Below are positions 19,246 through 29,521 of a stretch of DNA of 64,000 bases, in pieces. Source of the DNA: Pseudomonas sp. PDM18. GTDB taxonomy: Bacteria > Pseudomonadota > Gammaproteobacteria > Pseudomonadales > Pseudomonadaceae. Position 1 is the first letter of the stretch. Every line of letters starts with the position of its first letter. The notes under the pieces were generated by a model that saw nothing but the letters and a program-made list of their open reading frames with translations, made no database searches and was not told the DNA's origin. Made by a program: the position numbers and the translations under genes. The DNA is taken from positions 1 to 64,000 of the forward strand of contig NZ_JACVBX010000001.1 in NCBI RefSeq assembly GCF_014852585.1, given 5' to 3'.

Positions 19246-20184
19246 TCAAGCCAGAGCCGCGCGGGCTGCGCCGAAGGCGTCCGCGGAGTCCAGGTTGTGG
19301 GTGGTCACGCCTTTGGCGCAACGCTTGTTCAAACCAGCCAGCACCTTGCCCGGACCACATTCGACCAGGTCGGTGACGCCCTTCTCGGCCAGCAGTTGCA
19401 CGCTCTCGACCCAGCGGACCGGGCTGTACAGCTGCGCCAGCAGGTCGCGCTTGAGCGCGGCCAGATCGGCCGGGACCTGGGCGGTAACGTTCTGCACCAG
19501 GGCGATTTGCGGCATCTGCCACTGGACGGCTTCGACAGCCTCCGCAAAACGCTCGGCAGCCGGGCGCATCAGCTCGCAGTGCGACGGCACGCTGACCGGC
19601 AGCGCGACAGCACGCTTGGCGCCACGAGTCTTGCACGCCTCGATGGCGCGCTCGACGGCCTTGGCCGCACCAGCGATCACCACCTGGCCGGGTGCGTTGA
19701 AGTTCACGGCACTGACCACTTCGCCCTGAGCCGCGTCAGCGCAGGCGGCGAGCACGTCAGCGTCTTCGAGACCGAGAATGGCAGCCATGCCGCCAGTGCC
19801 GGCAGGGACAGCTTCCTGCATCAGCTGGCCACGGCGCTCGACCAGCTTCACTGCATCGGCGAAAGCCAGGCTGCCAGCGGCGACCAGGGCGGAGTACTCA
19901 CCCAGGCTGTGGCCGGCGACATAAGCCGGCTGCACACCACCTTCGGACTGCCACAGGCGCCAAAGGGCGATGGAGACAGTGAGGATGGCAGGCTGGGTCT
20001 TGTCGGTCTGGTTCAGGCGCTCTTCCGGACCTTCCTGCACGAGAGCCCAGAGGTCATAACCCAGGGCGGCGGAGGCTTCGGCGAAGGTCTCGCGCACGAT
20101 GGCGTGTTGAGCGCCCAGTTCGGCAAGCATGCCGAGCGACTGCGAGCCTTGACCGGGGAATACGAAGGCGAGGGATGCGGACAT
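19246..20184 (-). CDS. fabD: malonyl-CoA:ACP transacylase FabD
   Basis: A 312-residue acyltransferase. The oxyanion motif is FPGQGSQ near the N-terminus, the nucleophile S93 lies in GHSLGEYSAL, and the His is in VSVPSHCELM. It loads malonyl groups on ACP. Upstream of its start is a 370-base gap holding a MITE-like element. In many relatives plsX is closer to fabD. Confidence 0.96.
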   Translation of the reverse strand: MSASLAFVFPGQGSQSLGMLAELGAQHAIVRETFAEASAALGYDLWALVQEGPEERLNQTDKTQPAILTVSIALWRLWQSEGGVQPAYVAGHSLGEYSALVAAGSLAFADAVKLVERRGQLMQEAVPAGTGGMAAILGLEDADVLAACADAAQGEVVSAVNFNAPGQVVIAGAAKAVERAIEACKTRGAKRAVALPVSVPSHCELMRPAAERFAEAVEAVQWQMPQIALVQNVTAQVPADLAALKRDLLAQLYSPVRWVESVQLLAEKGVTDLVECGPGKVLAGLNKRCAKGVTTHNLDSADAFGAARAALA

Positions 20185-20287
20185 TGCAACAGGTCCCTTT
20201 TGTCTGTGTCGTCAAATGGATAACGCCGGCGAGAGCCTGGCGCATTGAACTGACAGTTGGATGACGGTCTGACGACCGCGGTCACAT

Positions 20288-20554
20288 TAGGGTCTGTTAA
20301 CGTTTCGCCGCGAGCCGCGTTGCCGCGGCAAATCACGCCAGGCTAGACGCGGGGCGACGGCAATGGTCGCTCCCTTGCCTAGCCCCGCAACGACGCATGG
20401 CGTGATTTGCCGCGCAACCCGAAGGGACGGGCCGCATTTTGCGCAGAGCGTCGTTACTCGTCGTTCATTTGGAATGACCAAACCACACTCCTCGCGCTAA
20501 CTCTGCGCAAAATGCGGCGCCGTCGCGGCCGCGTCGAAACGTTAACAGACCCTA
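20288..20554. mobile_element. MITE-like element with 18-bp inverted repeats and TA flanks
   Basis: GGGTCTGTTAACGTTTCG (20290-20307) is perfectly inverted at 20535-20552. Both ends are flanked by TA (20288-20289 and 20553-20554), as expected for a target duplication of an IS630/Tc1-type element. The 263-bp unit codes for nothing credible. Inside are two perfect stem pairs: 17 bp (20324-20340 with 20398-20414) and 18 bp (20431-20448 with 20501-20518). The first contains a further small hairpin (GCGAC/GTCGC). The right end abuts the plsX stop codon (20555-20557). A non-autonomous element moved in trans is the best reading. Confidence 0.75.
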
Positions 20555-21562
20555 TCAGAGCAGATGTTCCAGACGGCCATGCAGCCGCTGGGGCAGATTC
20601 TCACGAACTTCCAGCAGCGCGCGCCGCAATGCGCTCTGGATGCCCTCCTCCTTCGCACTGCCGTGACTCTTCACCACGATGCCCTGCAAACCGAGGAAAC
20701 TCGCGCCATTGTGTTGTGACGGCGTGAGGTCGCCACGCAGCCGGCGCAGGAAAGGCATCGCCATCAGGCCGACCGCCTTGGCCGGCAGGCTGGAGTTGAA
20801 CAATTCTTCCAGGCGCGCCGCGACCATAGCCGCCAAGCCCTCGCTGGACTTGAGCAGGATATTGCCGACGAAACCGTCGCACACCACTACATCGGCCAGC
20901 CCGCGATACAGACCGTCGCCTTCGATATAGCCGATGTAGTTCAAACCCTGCGCCTGCTGCAGCAGACTGGCCGCCAGCTTCACCTGCTGGTTGCCCTTAA
21001 TGTCTTCGGTGCCGACATTCAACAACGCTACACGCGGATTGCTCTTGCCCAGCGCTTCCGCCGCCACGGCACCCATGACGGCAAACTGAAAGAGATGCTC
21101 GGCACTGCAATCAACGTTGGCGCCCAGGTCGAGCAGATGACAGTGGCCGGTCTGCGTCGGCACGGCTGTCACCATCGCCGGGCGGTCGATGCCGGGCAAC
21201 GTCTTGAGCAGGTAACGGGATAGCGCCATCAACGCACCGGTATTACCGGCGCTGACGCAGGCATGGGCCTTGCCATCACGAACCAGTTCGAGGGCAACAC
21301 GCATGGAGGAATCGGGCTTGCCACGCAACGCCTGGGACGGACGCTCGTCCATCGTGACGATTTCGCTGGCGTGATGGATATGAAGACGCTGGCGCTCAAC
21401 CGGAGAAAGGCCGCGCAGGTGTTCTTCTATCAGAGAAGCTTGGCCGACGAGGACCAGCTGGAGGGAAGCATGTTCGGCCAGAAAGGAAATGCAGGCCGGA
21501 ACAATGCAGTGGGGACCGTAGTCCCCACCCATTGCATCAATCGCGATGATTGGTGCGGACAA
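20555..21562 (-). CDS. plsX: phosphate acyltransferase PlsX
   Basis: A 335-residue protein ([28 protein letters not shown]...). The family motifs include [44 protein letters not shown] and [18 protein letters not shown]. It makes acyl-phosphate from acyl-ACP at the start of phospholipid synthesis. It follows rpmF closely. A MITE-like element begins two bases past its stop, and the C-terminus has normal length, so the insertion left the protein intact. Confidence 0.96.
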   Translation of the reverse strand: MSAPIIAIDAMGGDYGPHCIVPACISFLAEHASLQLVLVGQASLIEEHLRGLSPVERQRLHIHHASEIVTMDERPSQALRGKPDSSMRVALELVRDGKAHACVSAGNTGALMALSRYLLKTLPGIDRPAMVTAVPTQTGHCHLLDLGANVDCSAEHLFQFAVMGAVAAEALGKSNPRVALLNVGTEDIKGNQQVKLAASLLQQAQGLNYIGYIEGDGLYRGLADVVVCDGFVGNILLKSSEGLAAMVAARLEELFNSSLPAKAVGLMAMPFLRRLRGDLTPSQHNGASFLGLQGIVVKSHGSAKEEGIQSALRRALLEVRENLPQRLHGRLEHLL

Positions 21563-21565
21563 AGA

Positions 21566-21748
21566 TTACTCGTCAGAGCCTTTGTCTACGACCTTGCGGC
21601 CGCGATAGAAACCGTCCGGGGAGACGTGGTGGCGCAGGTGAACTTCACCGGTGCTCTTTTCCACGGACAGAGCGTTCGCGTCCAGGGCATCGTGCGAACG
21701 ACGCATGTCACGAGCGGAACGGGATTTTTTGTTCTGCTGAACAGCCAT
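21566..21748 (-). CDS. rpmF: 50S ribosomal protein L32
   Basis: A 60-residue basic protein ([22 protein letters not shown]...[22 protein letters not shown]). It is the L32 form without the four zinc cysteines. It sits between yceD and plsX, 3 bases from plsX, the standard arrangement. Confidence 0.96.
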   Translation of the reverse strand: MAVQQNKKSRSARDMRRSHDALDANALSVEKSTGEVHLRHHVSPDGFYRGRKVVDKGSDE

Positions 21749-21761
21749 GATTGATTAACTC

Positions 21762-22292
21762 CTAAACGTTTGGGTCACGCTTCAACTGCGCCAGTACGCT
21801 GAACGGATTGGGCCGTTCTTCGACGTTCTCGCTCGGTTCGGGCGCTGTAGCGTATCCCACCGGCTGCTGGCAATCCTCAGGGTCATGGACCGGCACGATG
21901 GGCAAGGCGAGCAGCAACTCGTCCTCAGCCAGCGAGGTCAGGTCGATGGGGTCATCCCCCACTTCCAACGCATCGTAGCCACTGGGCAGATCATCGATCG
22001 ACTTGCCTTCCGGGATGATGACGTAATCGTACGCACCACCCACATGGAATTTGGTCGGCTCGAGACAGCGCTGGCATACCATGCTCACCTCGCCATTGAG
22101 CTCGACGTGCATAACCGCCAGCTTCTGCTGATCACGGAAGAAGGAAAACTTCGCGTGAACATCGCCATCACTGCTGGTCAGTTGCTCGCTGAGACGTGCC
22201 ATCTTGGCAATCGGCAGCACACCCTCGAGGGTGGCGGCGCGCTCTACCAATTTGCGCGGATCAACGTGAGGTGGTATCGGTCCATTCAACAT
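21762..22292 (-). CDS. yceD: YceD/DUF177 family protein
   Basis: A 176-residue acidic protein. The two-Cys motif is VSMVCQRCLEPTKF, and further conserved stretches include LPIVPVHDPEDC. YceD is linked to 23S rRNA and L32 biogenesis through its fixed position before rpmF. The start chosen is MLNGPIPPHVDPRKL at 22292. The frame extends eight codons further upstream (MHPYNGAL), which I judge as leader. It is divergent from maf. Confidence 0.88.
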   Translation of the reverse strand: MLNGPIPPHVDPRKLVERAATLEGVLPIAKMARLSEQLTSSDGDVHAKFSFFRDQQKLAVMHVELNGEVSMVCQRCLEPTKFHVGGAYDYVIIPEGKSIDDLPSGYDALEVGDDPIDLTSLAEDELLLALPIVPVHDPEDCQQPVGYATAPEPSENVEERPNPFSVLAQLKRDPNV

Positions 22293-22404
22293 AAGCGCGC
22301 CATTATAGGGATGCACCCGAAGCTGTCAAAGGAAATTAGCCATAAACCGCTGTATGGACAGCCCTTTTCGCTAGAATCGCGGTGACGCTCCGAAGGAATT
22401 CTCC

Positions 22405-22983
22405 ATGCTACCCCTGATCCTTGCTTCCAGCTCGCCTTACCGCCGCGAATTGCTGCAGCGCCTGCGCCTGCCGTTCGAATGCGCCAGCCCCGACATCGAC
22501 GAAACCCCGCTGCCCGGCGAGAGCGCCGACCAACTGGTACGCCGACTGGCGCAAAGCAAAGCCCGCGCCCTGGCCCAGCGCTACCCCGCCCACCTGATCA
22601 TCGGCTCCGATCAAGCCGCGGTAAACGGCGACCGGATCCTCGGCAAGCCCCATGGCATCGAGCGCGCGACCGAGCAACTGCAGGACGCCAGCGGCAAGAG
22701 CGTCAGCTTCCTCACCGGGCTCTGCCTGCTCAATAGCCAGAGCGGCGAAACCCAAATCGATTGCGTGCCTTTCACCGTGCACTTCCGTGACCTCGACGAA
22801 GCACGCATTCGCCGCTACCTGGAAGCCGAACAACCCTTCGACTGCGCCGGCAGCTTCAAGGCCGAAGGCCTGGGCGTCAGCCTGTTCCGCTCCACCGAAG
22901 GCGAAGACGCCACCAGCCTGGTCGGCCTGCCGCTTATTCGCCTGGTGGATATGCTGCTTGCCGAACAGGTACAAATCCCCTGA
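22405..22983 (+). CDS. Maf-like nucleotide pyrophosphatase (YceF group)
   Basis: A 192-residue protein with the Maf motifs LILASSSPYRRELLQRL, IDETPLPGES and LIIGSDQAA (catalytic D69). The YceF subgroup hydrolyses 7-methyl-GTP and related nucleotides. The subgroup is inferred from the location next to yceD-rpmF. It ends at a terminator shared with sppA. Confidence 0.92.
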   Translation: MLPLILASSSPYRRELLQRLRLPFECASPDIDETPLPGESADQLVRRLAQSKARALAQRYPAHLIIGSDQAAVNGDRILGKPHGIERATEQLQDASGKSVSFLTGLCLLNSQSGETQIDCVPFTVHFRDLDEARIRRYLEAEQPFDCAGSFKAEGLGVSLFRSTEGEDATSLVGLPLIRLVDMLLAEQVQIP

Positions 22984-23000
22984 CCTGGAAAGCCTGAAAC

Positions 23001-23030
23001 GAAAAGGCCCGGCAATCGCCGAGCCTTTTC
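23001..23030. terminator. bidirectional terminator between maf and sppA
   Basis: GAAAAGGC...GCCTTTTC stem with inner GGC/GCC around AATC, giving T runs on both strands. It serves the two convergent genes. Confidence 0.8.
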
Positions 23031-23053
23031 CTTCCTTATATAAGGAAGCGCAC

Positions 23054-24049
23054 TCAGCGCAGGACTGGACCCTGCCAGCCCATCCACATCGCCATGCGCT
23101 CGGCGACGCTCGCGCCCAGCTTCTTGGTGAAGCGGTCGAAGGCCGTTTCCTGGACGGTGTAGTCCACGATTTCCTTTTCCTTGATGATCTCGCGCGCCAC
23201 GTAGCTGGAGCTGCCCAGACCGTCGATCAGACCTAGTTGCAGTGCCTGCTCGCCGGACCAGATCAGGCCGGAGAACAGCTCGGGATGGTCCTTGTCCTTC
23301 AGGCGATTGCCACGCCCCTTCTTCACCACATCGATGAATTGCTTGTGAGTGGTATCCAGCACCCGCTGCCAGAAGGCGGTTTCATCCGCCTTCTGCGGCT
23401 GGAACGGATCGAGGAACGCCTTGTGCTCGCCCGAGGTATAGATGCGACGATCCACACCCAGCTTTTCCATGGTGCCGACGAAACCGAAGGTCGCCGCCGT
23501 CACACCGATGGAACCGACCAGGCTGGCCTTATCCGCGTAGATCTCGTCGGCCGCGCTGGCGATGTAATAGGCACCCGAAGCCCCCAGGTCGCTGATGACC
23601 GCGTAGACCTTGATATCCGGATGCTCACCGCGCAGGCGCTTGATTTCATCGTAGACATAGCCGGACTGCACCGGGCTGCCACCCGGGCTGTTGATACGCA
23701 AAACGATGCCCTTGGTGCCGGTGTCCTCGAACGCGGAACGCAGCGCGCCAACGATGTTGTCGGCACTGGCCGACTCATTGTCGGCGATCATGCCTTTCAC
23801 TTCGATCAGTGCTGTATGGCTGGCACTGCGCGATGCGGATTTGGACAAACCACCGAAGGGGCTGAACAGCGCCAACGCGCCGAACAGATAAACGAATGTC
23901 AGCAATTTGAAGAAGATACCCCAGCGACGGGACCGGCGCTGTTCCTGGACGCCAGCCAGCACGGCCTTCTCCAGCAACTTCCAGCTCTTGTCGTTACCCG
24001 CCGTGGTTTGCGCAGCCTTGCTATCGTCCGCCTTCCATTCATCCGACAT
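23054..24049 (-). CDS. sppA: SppA-like signal peptide peptidase (S49 family)
   Basis: A 331-residue protein. The membrane helix is at about 44-64 (WGIFFKLLTFVYLFGALALF), followed by a periplasmic S49 domain: INSPGGSPVQSGYVYDEI, nucleophile Ser in SDLGASGAYYIASAAD and the Lys in ADKASLVGSIGV. It is the short, single-domain type that works as an oligomer on cleaved signal peptides. Its ATG overlaps the stop of the HAD gene (ATGA). The rluC-HAD-sppA order fits one operon. Confidence 0.92.
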   Translation of the reverse strand: MSDEWKADDSKAAQTTAGNDKSWKLLEKAVLAGVQEQRRSRRWGIFFKLLTFVYLFGALALFSPFGGLSKSASRSASHTALIEVKGMIADNESASADNIVGALRSAFEDTGTKGIVLRINSPGGSPVQSGYVYDEIKRLRGEHPDIKVYAVISDLGASGAYYIASAADEIYADKASLVGSIGVTAATFGFVGTMEKLGVDRRIYTSGEHKAFLDPFQPQKADETAFWQRVLDTTHKQFIDVVKKGRGNRLKDKDHPELFSGLIWSGEQALQLGLIDGLGSSSYVAREIIKEKEIVDYTVQETAFDRFTKKLGASVAERMAMWMGWQGPVLR

Positions 24050-24735
24050 CAGTTGCCTACCTCGAGCACCGGTTTGACCGAACGCCCGGCGAGCCAGGCG
24101 CGCAATTCGTTGAAATGATTCACTTCCAGCGCCGGAGCATACTCCCGAAGGATCTCCAGCGACTGAGCACCATAGCCCACCGCCACCGAATCCATGCCGG
24201 CGCGGCGCGCCATTTCCAGATCGAAAGGCGAATCGCCCACCATCAGCGCATCACGCGCGTCGGCCCGGCAATGCTCGAGAATCTCGTGCAGCATGCGCGG
24301 GTCCGGCTTGCTCGCCGATTCATCGGCGGCGCGGGTGATATCGAAGAAATTCGTCCAACCTTGCCCCGCCAGCACGCGATCCAGCCCGCGACGATTCTTC
24401 CCGGTAGCGACCGCCAACTGGTAACCGGCGCTGCGAAATTCCGCCATCGCCTCAGCCACGCCCGGGAACAGCGGCGAAGGCTGCACTTCCAGGCTCAGGT
24501 AGTGGCTTCCGTAATCAAGCCGGAAGCGATCAAGCGGCTCGCCATCCTCTACCTCCGGGTACAGCGTCTGGATAGCTTCCGGCAGGCCCAGGCCGATGAT
24601 GCCCTTGATCGCCGCATCGCTGCGCTCCGGAAGACCGGAGCCCACCGCCGCCACTCGCATTGCCTCGACGATACGACCGATGGAATCCACCAGCGTGCCA
24701 TCCCAATCGAAGATCAGCAGGGAATACTCACGCAT
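24049..24735 (-). CDS. HAD-superfamily hydrolase (Gph/PGP-like)
   Basis: A 228-residue protein starting [18 protein letters not shown] (DxDGT nucleophile motif). The helical cap follows, then [14 protein letters not shown] (motif II), SKPDPRML (Lys) and [16 protein letters not shown] (motif IV): all four HAD motifs. Probably a phosphoglycolate-type phosphatase; substrate not provable. It overlaps the rluC stop by 8 bases and the sppA start by one base or more. The open frame continues upstream inside rluC and is not coding there. Confidence 0.92.
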   Translation of the reverse strand: MREYSLLIFDWDGTLVDSIGRIVEAMRVAAVGSGLPERSDAAIKGIIGLGLPEAIQTLYPEVEDGEPLDRFRLDYGSHYLSLEVQPSPLFPGVAEAMAEFRSAGYQLAVATGKNRRGLDRVLAGQGWTNFFDITRAADESASKPDPRMLHEILEHCRADARDALMVGDSPFDLEMARRAGMDSVAVGYGAQSLEILREYAPALEVNHFNELRAWLAGRSVKPVLEVGN

Positions 24736-25684
24736 CCAGGCGCTCCACGGTGCGCAGCCAGACTTCGTCCACCGGCGCTTCGAGCTCCAGCACACCGCCA
24801 TCAGGCAACGGTACGCGCAGGTAGGCCGAGTGCAGGAACAGACGCTTGCCGCCCAGCTCGCGGATTTCGCGGGAGAAATCCTCGTCGCCGTACTTGGGGT
24901 CGCCGGCAATGGAATGGCCAGCGTGCTTGGCGTGCACACGGATCTGGTGAGTGCGACCGGTGATCGGACGCGCCTCGACCAGCGTGGCGAAGTCACCGAA
25001 GCGTCGCAGCACCTTGAACTCGGTCAGCGCTTCCTTGCCTTCTGGATTCACTTCCACCACGCGCTCGCCGGAGCGCAGATTGTTCTTGAGCAGCGGCACG
25101 GCGATCTGTTTCTTAGCCGCCGGCCAGTTGCCGCGTACCAGGGCGTGGTAGCGCTTATCCACGATGCGCTCGCCACGCAGGGCGTCGTGCAGATGGCGCA
25201 ACATGCTGCGCTTCTTGGCAATCATCAACAGGCCGGAAGTATCGCGATCCAAACGATGCACCAGCTCTAGGTCTTTGCACTCCGGCCGCAGCTGGCGGAA
25301 CGCCTCGATAACGCCGTAGTTCAGACCGCTGCCGCCATGGACAGCGATTCCGGTGGGCTTGTTCACCACGATCAGCGCCTTGTCTTCGTAGACGATGGCG
25401 GCTTCCAGCCGCTCCAGCAGGCCCTGGGCCAACGGCACCGGCTCGTCGCGTTCAGCCAGACGCAGCGGCGGAACGCGTATCACATCGCCCACCTGGAGCT
25501 TGTACTCGGGTTTGATGCGTCCTTTATTCACCCGGACTTCGCCCTTGCGCAGGATGCGATAGATCAGCGTCTTGGGCACGCCCTTGAGCTGAGTACGGAG
25601 GAAATTGTCGATTCGTTGGCCGGCATACTCCGGCGCGACTTCAAGCAGCTGGACGCCGGAAGTCGGAGGGGCGGGATTTGTCAT
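24728..25684 (-). CDS. rluC: 23S rRNA pseudouridine synthase RluC
   Basis: A 318-residue protein from the start [16 protein letters not shown] at 25684. An alternative start eight codons earlier exists (MKNCYHVR). The S4 RNA-binding domain is residues about 15-80 ([31 protein letters not shown]). The catalytic motif is [17 protein letters not shown] with the essential Asp, and [17 protein letters not shown] follows. It modifies U955, U2504 and U2580 in E. coli. It is divergent from rne, as in E. coli. Confidence 0.95.
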   Translation of the reverse strand: MTNPAPPTSGVQLLEVAPEYAGQRIDNFLRTQLKGVPKTLIYRILRKGEVRVNKGRIKPEYKLQVGDVIRVPPLRLAERDEPVPLAQGLLERLEAAIVYEDKALIVVNKPTGIAVHGGSGLNYGVIEAFRQLRPECKDLELVHRLDRDTSGLLMIAKKRSMLRHLHDALRGERIVDKRYHALVRGNWPAAKKQIAVPLLKNNLRSGERVVEVNPEGKEALTEFKVLRRFGDFATLVEARPITGRTHQIRVHAKHAGHSIAGDPKYGDEDFSREIRELGGKRLFLHSAYLRVPLPDGGVLELEAPVDEVWLRTVERLDA

Positions 25685-26274
25685 CCGTACATGATAACAA
25701 TTTTTCATTCAATTGAAGCACTTAATCATTGCTGCTATATTCGGGAGGCCGCCAAAAGTGGCCAGGCCTGCGGATGATCGCGTAATCGCCATCCCCAACC
25801 GCCTGCAAACACATTGAATGGACACGAGGCAGTCCCCGGAAGCGTTGCAACGGCCCGAGCGACTCTCGCGCCGACAGCGCCTCGAAACCCAGGCCTTCAG
25901 ACATGACCACGGCAGCCAATGTCGCCGTGATAAAAGCCAACCCCGCTCCCGGATTCAGCGAGTGGCACCCGGCTCTTAGGGAAATGTGCAGGGTGGAGAT
26001 GCACAACTGTCGGATTGCGTTGCGTTCATACCTTGAACGCATGCCTTGAACGTAGACGCACTTATCGTCCGCATCTGACAGCTAATTCCTCCTCCTGATG
26101 AGTGCTTGTTCTTACTCGACAAGCAGGAAACGTAGTCGCGGCACAGCAGATTTATCCTGCTGCCGCTGGACACTGGAATGGTCCGCCGTTCCTGAGTACG
26201 TGCCTTAGCACCGACCGTGAGAGTCGTGTGTGCCGATCGCCGTTTCCGGTGGCCCCGGAAACCATTGGTACTAC
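25685..26274 (+). promoter_or_regulatory. long leader of rne (rne-II type 5' UTR region)
   Basis: 590 bases between the rluC and rne starts without a credible gene. Pseudomonas rne messages carry a conserved structured leader (the rne-II motif) thought to let RNase E control its own mRNA. Visible structure: a perfect 8-bp hairpin GTTTCCGG-TGGCC-CCGGAAAC at 26242-26262, ending 12 bases before the start codon, and CCTTGAACG direct repeats near 26030-26052. Promoter and exact RNA ends cannot be fixed by eye. Confidence 0.6.
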
Positions 26275-29200
26275 ATGAAAAGAATGCTGATCAACGCAAC
26301 TCAACCCGAAGAGTTGCGTGTAGCGCTGGTAGACGGCCAACGCCTGTTCGACCTGGACATCGAGTCCGGCGCGCGCGAACAGAAAAAGGCCAACATCTAC
26401 AAAGGCCGTATCACCCGCATCGAGCCGAGCCTCGAGGCCGCATTCGTCGACTTCGGCGCCGAACGCCACGGCTTCCTCCCCCTCAAGGAAATCTCCCGCG
26501 AGTACTTCAAGAAGAATCCTGAAGGCCGCATCAACATCAAGGACGTCCTGAGCGAAGGCCAGGAAGTCATCGTCCAGGTCGAGAAAGAAGAACGTGGCAA
26601 CAAGGGCGCCGCCCTGACCACCTTCATCAGCCTCGCCGGCCGTTACCTCGTACTCATGCCCAACAACCCGCGTGCCGGTGGCATCTCCCGCCGCATCGAG
26701 GGCGAAGAGCGCAACGAACTGCGTGAAGCCCTGAACGGCCTGACCGTTCCCGGTGACATGGGCCTGATCGTCCGCACCGCAGGCCTGGGCCGCAGCTCCG
26801 AAGAGCTGCAATGGGACCTGGACTACCTGCTGCAACTGTGGGGCGCCATCAAGGAAGCCTCCGGCGAGCGCAGCGGCCCCTTCCTGATCTACCAGGAAAG
26901 CAACGTCATCATCCGCGCCATCCGCGACTACCTGCGCCAGGACATCGGCGAAGTACTGATCGACAGCCTCGACGCCCAGGAAGAAGCGCTGAACTTCATC
27001 CAGCAGGTCATGCCGCAGTATGCGAGCAAGGTGAAGCTGTACCAGGACAGCGTTCCGCTGTTCAACCGCTTCCAGATCGAGAGCCAGATTGAAACCGCCT
27101 TCCAGCGCGAAGTGAAGCTGCCGTCGGGCGGCTCCATCGTCATCGACCCGACCGAAGCCCTGGTGTCCATCGACATCAACTCGGCGCGAGCCACCAAGGG
27201 CGGCGACATCGAAGAAACCGCCCTGCAGACCAACCTGGAAGCGGCCGAGGAAATCGCCCGCCAGCTGCGTCTGCGTGATATCGGCGGCCTGATCGTCATC
27301 GACTTCATCGACATGACCCCGGCGAAGAACCAGCGCGCTGTGGAAGAACGCGTCCGCGAAGCCCTGGAAGCCGACCGCGCCCGCGTACAGGTTGGCCGCA
27401 TCTCGCGCTTCGGTCTGCTGGAAATGTCCCGCCAGCGCCTGCGTCCGTCCCTGGGCGAGACCAGCGGCATCGTCTGCCCGCGCTGCAACGGCCAAGGCAT
27501 CATCCGTGACGTCGAATCCCTGTCGCTGGCCATCCTGCGCCTGATCGAGGAAGAAGCCCTGAAGGACCGCACCGCCGAAGTTCGTGCGCGCGTGCCGTTC
27601 CAGGTTGCCGCCTTCCTCCTCAACGAGAAGCGCAACGCCATCACCAAGATCGAACTGCGCACCCGCGCGCGCATCTTCATCCTGCCGGACGACCACCTGG
27701 AAACCCCGCACTTCGAAGTCCAGCGCCTGCGTGACGACAACCCCGAATTGCTGTCCGGCCACGCCAGCTACGAGATGGCCCCGGAAGAGCACGAGGAAGT
27801 CCAGCCGGTCAGCGCCACTCGCACCCTGGTTCGCCAGGAAGCCGCGGTGAAGACCGTTTCCCCGCAAACCCCTGCCCCGCAGCAGACTGCCGCCGCAGCA
27901 CCGGCCGCCGTCGAAGCTACCAAGCCCATGCCTGAGCCGAGCCTGTTCCAGGGGCTGGTGAAGTCGCTGGTAGGCCTGTTCGCCGGCAGCAAGCCGGAGC
28001 CGACCCCGGTTGCCGCCGAGAAGCCCGCCACCGAGCGCAGCGAAGGTCAGGGCGAGCGTCGCAATGGCCGTCAGCAGAACCGTCGCCGTGACGGTCGCGA
28101 TGGCGGTCGTCGTGATGACGAGCGTAAAGAACGTGGTCGCCGCGACGAGCGCGGTGAGCGCACTGAGCGCGCGGCTCGCGAAGAGCGTCAGCCGCGTGAA
28201 GAGCGCGCCGAGCGTCAGCCCCGCGAAGAACGCCAGCCGCGCGAAGAGCGTGCCGAGCGTCAACCTCGCGAGGAACGCCAGCCGCGTGAAGAGCGCGCCG
28301 AACGTCAACCGCGTGAAGAGCGTCAGCCGCGTGAAGAGCGCGCCGAGCGCCAGCCGCGCGAGGAGCGTCAGCCCCGCGAAGAGCGTGGCGAGCGCACCGA
28401 GCGTCAACCGCGTGAAGAACGCCAGCCGCGCGAAGAGCGTCAACCTCGCAGTGAGCGCGCCGAGCGCCAGCCCCGCGAAGAGCGTCAGCCGCGCGAAGAC
28501 CGTCCGGCTCGCGATGCCGCCGCCCTGGAAGCCGAAGAGCTGCCGAACGAGGAGTTGCTGGATCAACAGGACGACGAAGGGTCGGACGACGAGCGTCCGC
28601 GTCGCCGCTCCCGTGGCCAGCGTCGCCGCAGCAACCGCCGCGAGCGCCAGCGTGAAGCCGGTGTGGATGGTGTTGAAGGCGCCGAAGGCGAAGTGAATGC
28701 CGAAGGCACTGCCGAACAGGCTGCTTCCGACACCCCGTCGCCTGCCGCCATGGTCGCTGCCGCCGCTACCGCTGTAGCCGTTGCTGAAGCCGCCGCCGAG
28801 CAGGAGCAGCCCGCTGCCCAGGCTCAGGTCGAGGCCCAGCCGCTGGAGTCCGGCGTGGTTGAAGCCGTACGCACCGAAAGCGCCCTCGAGCAGACCATCG
28901 AGTTCCTGGCCAAGCCCGCCGAGCAGGCTGCCGAGCCGGTAGGTGCTGCCAGCGAGATCGTTGAAGTGGCTGCCGCCGAGCCGGTGGTTGCGGAAGAAGC
29001 GTCGGCTCCAGCTGCTGAAACCGTGATCGAAGCCGTCGCCCAGCTGGTCGAAGAGCCTCAGGTAGAAGCTGTAGTTGCCGAGGAAGCTCCGGCTGCCGCT
29101 GCGACTGCTGCCGAAGAAGCTCCGGCCGTTCCGGCCAACGCCACCGGCCGCGCCTCCAACGACCCGCGCGAGCGTCGTCGCCAGGAGCGTGCTGCTCGCG

Positions 29201-29460
29201 AAGCCGCTGCTGCCGCAGCCGCCGCTCCGCAGGTAGAGCAGGCTCCGGCCGTCGAAGCCGTGGTTGAAGAAGCCGCTGCCGTGGAAGCCGAAGTCGTGGT
29301 CGAGCCAGCTGCTGAAGTCACTGTCGAGGCCGTCGAAGCCGAAGTCGTGAACGAAGCCGTTGAAGCCACCGAGCAACCGGCTGCCGAACAGGCTGAAGGC
29401 GACAAAGCCGAGAAGACCGAGGAAGAACAAGGCACCGTGGTGGAAAAACACCACAGCTGA
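26275..29460 (+). CDS. rne: ribonuclease E
   Basis: A 1061-residue endoribonuclease starting [21 protein letters not shown]. The S1 domain is residues about 35-120. The DNase-I-like catalytic part is [14 protein letters not shown] and LIVIDFIDM (catalytic Asp residues). The zinc link is CPRCNGQG. The C-terminal half (from about 515) is disordered: an Arg/Glu-rich RNA-binding part with 14 QPR-type repeats (28190-28510), then a very Ala/Glu/Val-rich tail. It is the core of the RNA degradosome. The frame is open 15 codons upstream, inside the leader hairpin region, and is not likely used. Confidence 0.96.
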   Translation: MKRMLINATQPEELRVALVDGQRLFDLDIESGAREQKKANIYKGRITRIEPSLEAAFVDFGAERHGFLPLKEISREYFKKNPEGRINIKDVLSEGQEVIVQVEKEERGNKGAALTTFISLAGRYLVLMPNNPRAGGISRRIEGEERNELREALNGLTVPGDMGLIVRTAGLGRSSEELQWDLDYLLQLWGAIKEASGERSGPFLIYQESNVIIRAIRDYLRQDIGEVLIDSLDAQEEALNFIQQVMPQYASKVKLYQDSVPLFNRFQIESQIETAFQREVKLPSGGSIVIDPTEALVSIDINSARATKGGDIEETALQTNLEAAEEIARQLRLRDIGGLIVIDFIDMTPAKNQRAVEERVREALEADRARVQVGRISRFGLLEMSRQRLRPSLGETSGIVCPRCNGQGIIRDVESLSLAILRLIEEEALKDRTAEVRARVPFQVAAFLLNEKRNAITKIELRTRARIFILPDDHLETPHFEVQRLRDDNPELLSGHASYEMAPEEHEEVQPVSATRTLVRQEAAVKTVSPQTPAPQQTAAAAPAAVEATKPMPEPSLFQGLVKSLVGLFAGSKPEPTPVAAEKPATERSEGQGERRNGRQQNRRRDGRDGGRRDDERKERGRRDERGERTERAAREERQPREERAERQPREERQPREERAERQPREERQPREERAERQPREERQPREERAERQPREERQPREERGERTERQPREERQPREERQPRSERAERQPREERQPREDRPARDAAALEAEELPNEELLDQQDDEGSDDERPRRRSRGQRRRSNRRERQREAGVDGVEGAEGEVNAEGTAEQAASDTPSPAAMVAAAATAVAVAEAAAEQEQPAAQAQVEAQPLESGVVEAVRTESALEQTIEFLAKPAEQAAEPVGAASEIVEVAAAEPVVAEEASAPAAETVIEAVAQLVEEPQVEAVVAEEAPAAAATAAEEAPAVPANATGRASNDPRERRRQERAAREAAAAAAAAPQVEQAPAVEAVVEEAAAVEAEVVVEPAAEVTVEAVEAEVVNEAVEATEQPAAEQAEGDKAEKTEEEQGTVVEKHHS
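28180..28510 (+). repeat. Arg/Glu-rich tandem repeats in the RNase E RNA-binding region
   Basis: 14 copies of a QPREER-type unit, arranged mostly as alternating RQPREERAE and RQPREE, i.e. a 15-residue (45-base) higher repeat. Synonymous codons vary between copies, so the protein pattern is older than any recent DNA slippage. Confidence 0.85.
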
Positions 29461-29474
29461 TAGCTTCCTGATCT

Positions 29475-29508
29475 GAAAAAGGGGATGCCAACGGCATCCC
29501 CTTCTTCA
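29475..29508. terminator. bidirectional terminator between rne and murB
   Basis: GGGGATGCC-AAC-GGCATCCCC stem (29481-29501), with CTTCTT after it and AAAAA before it, so it can stop both convergent genes. Confidence 0.85.
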
Positions 29509-29521
29509 TGTCCGAAGCACC

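Noticed and set aside
20185-20554. Promoter or attenuator for fabD as the only explanation of the palindromes
   Set aside because: Perfect terminal repeats with TA on both sides fit a mobile element better, although the hairpins may still affect transcription.
25722-26042. 106-codon minus-strand frame in the rne leader
   Set aside because: No ribosome site and unusual composition; it covers the structured leader of rne.
26152-29454. Open frame of 1100 codons antisense to rne
   Set aside because: rne is certain. The antisense product is a low-complexity shadow (ARLTLFARL repeats) of the Arg/Glu and Ala/Glu repeats.
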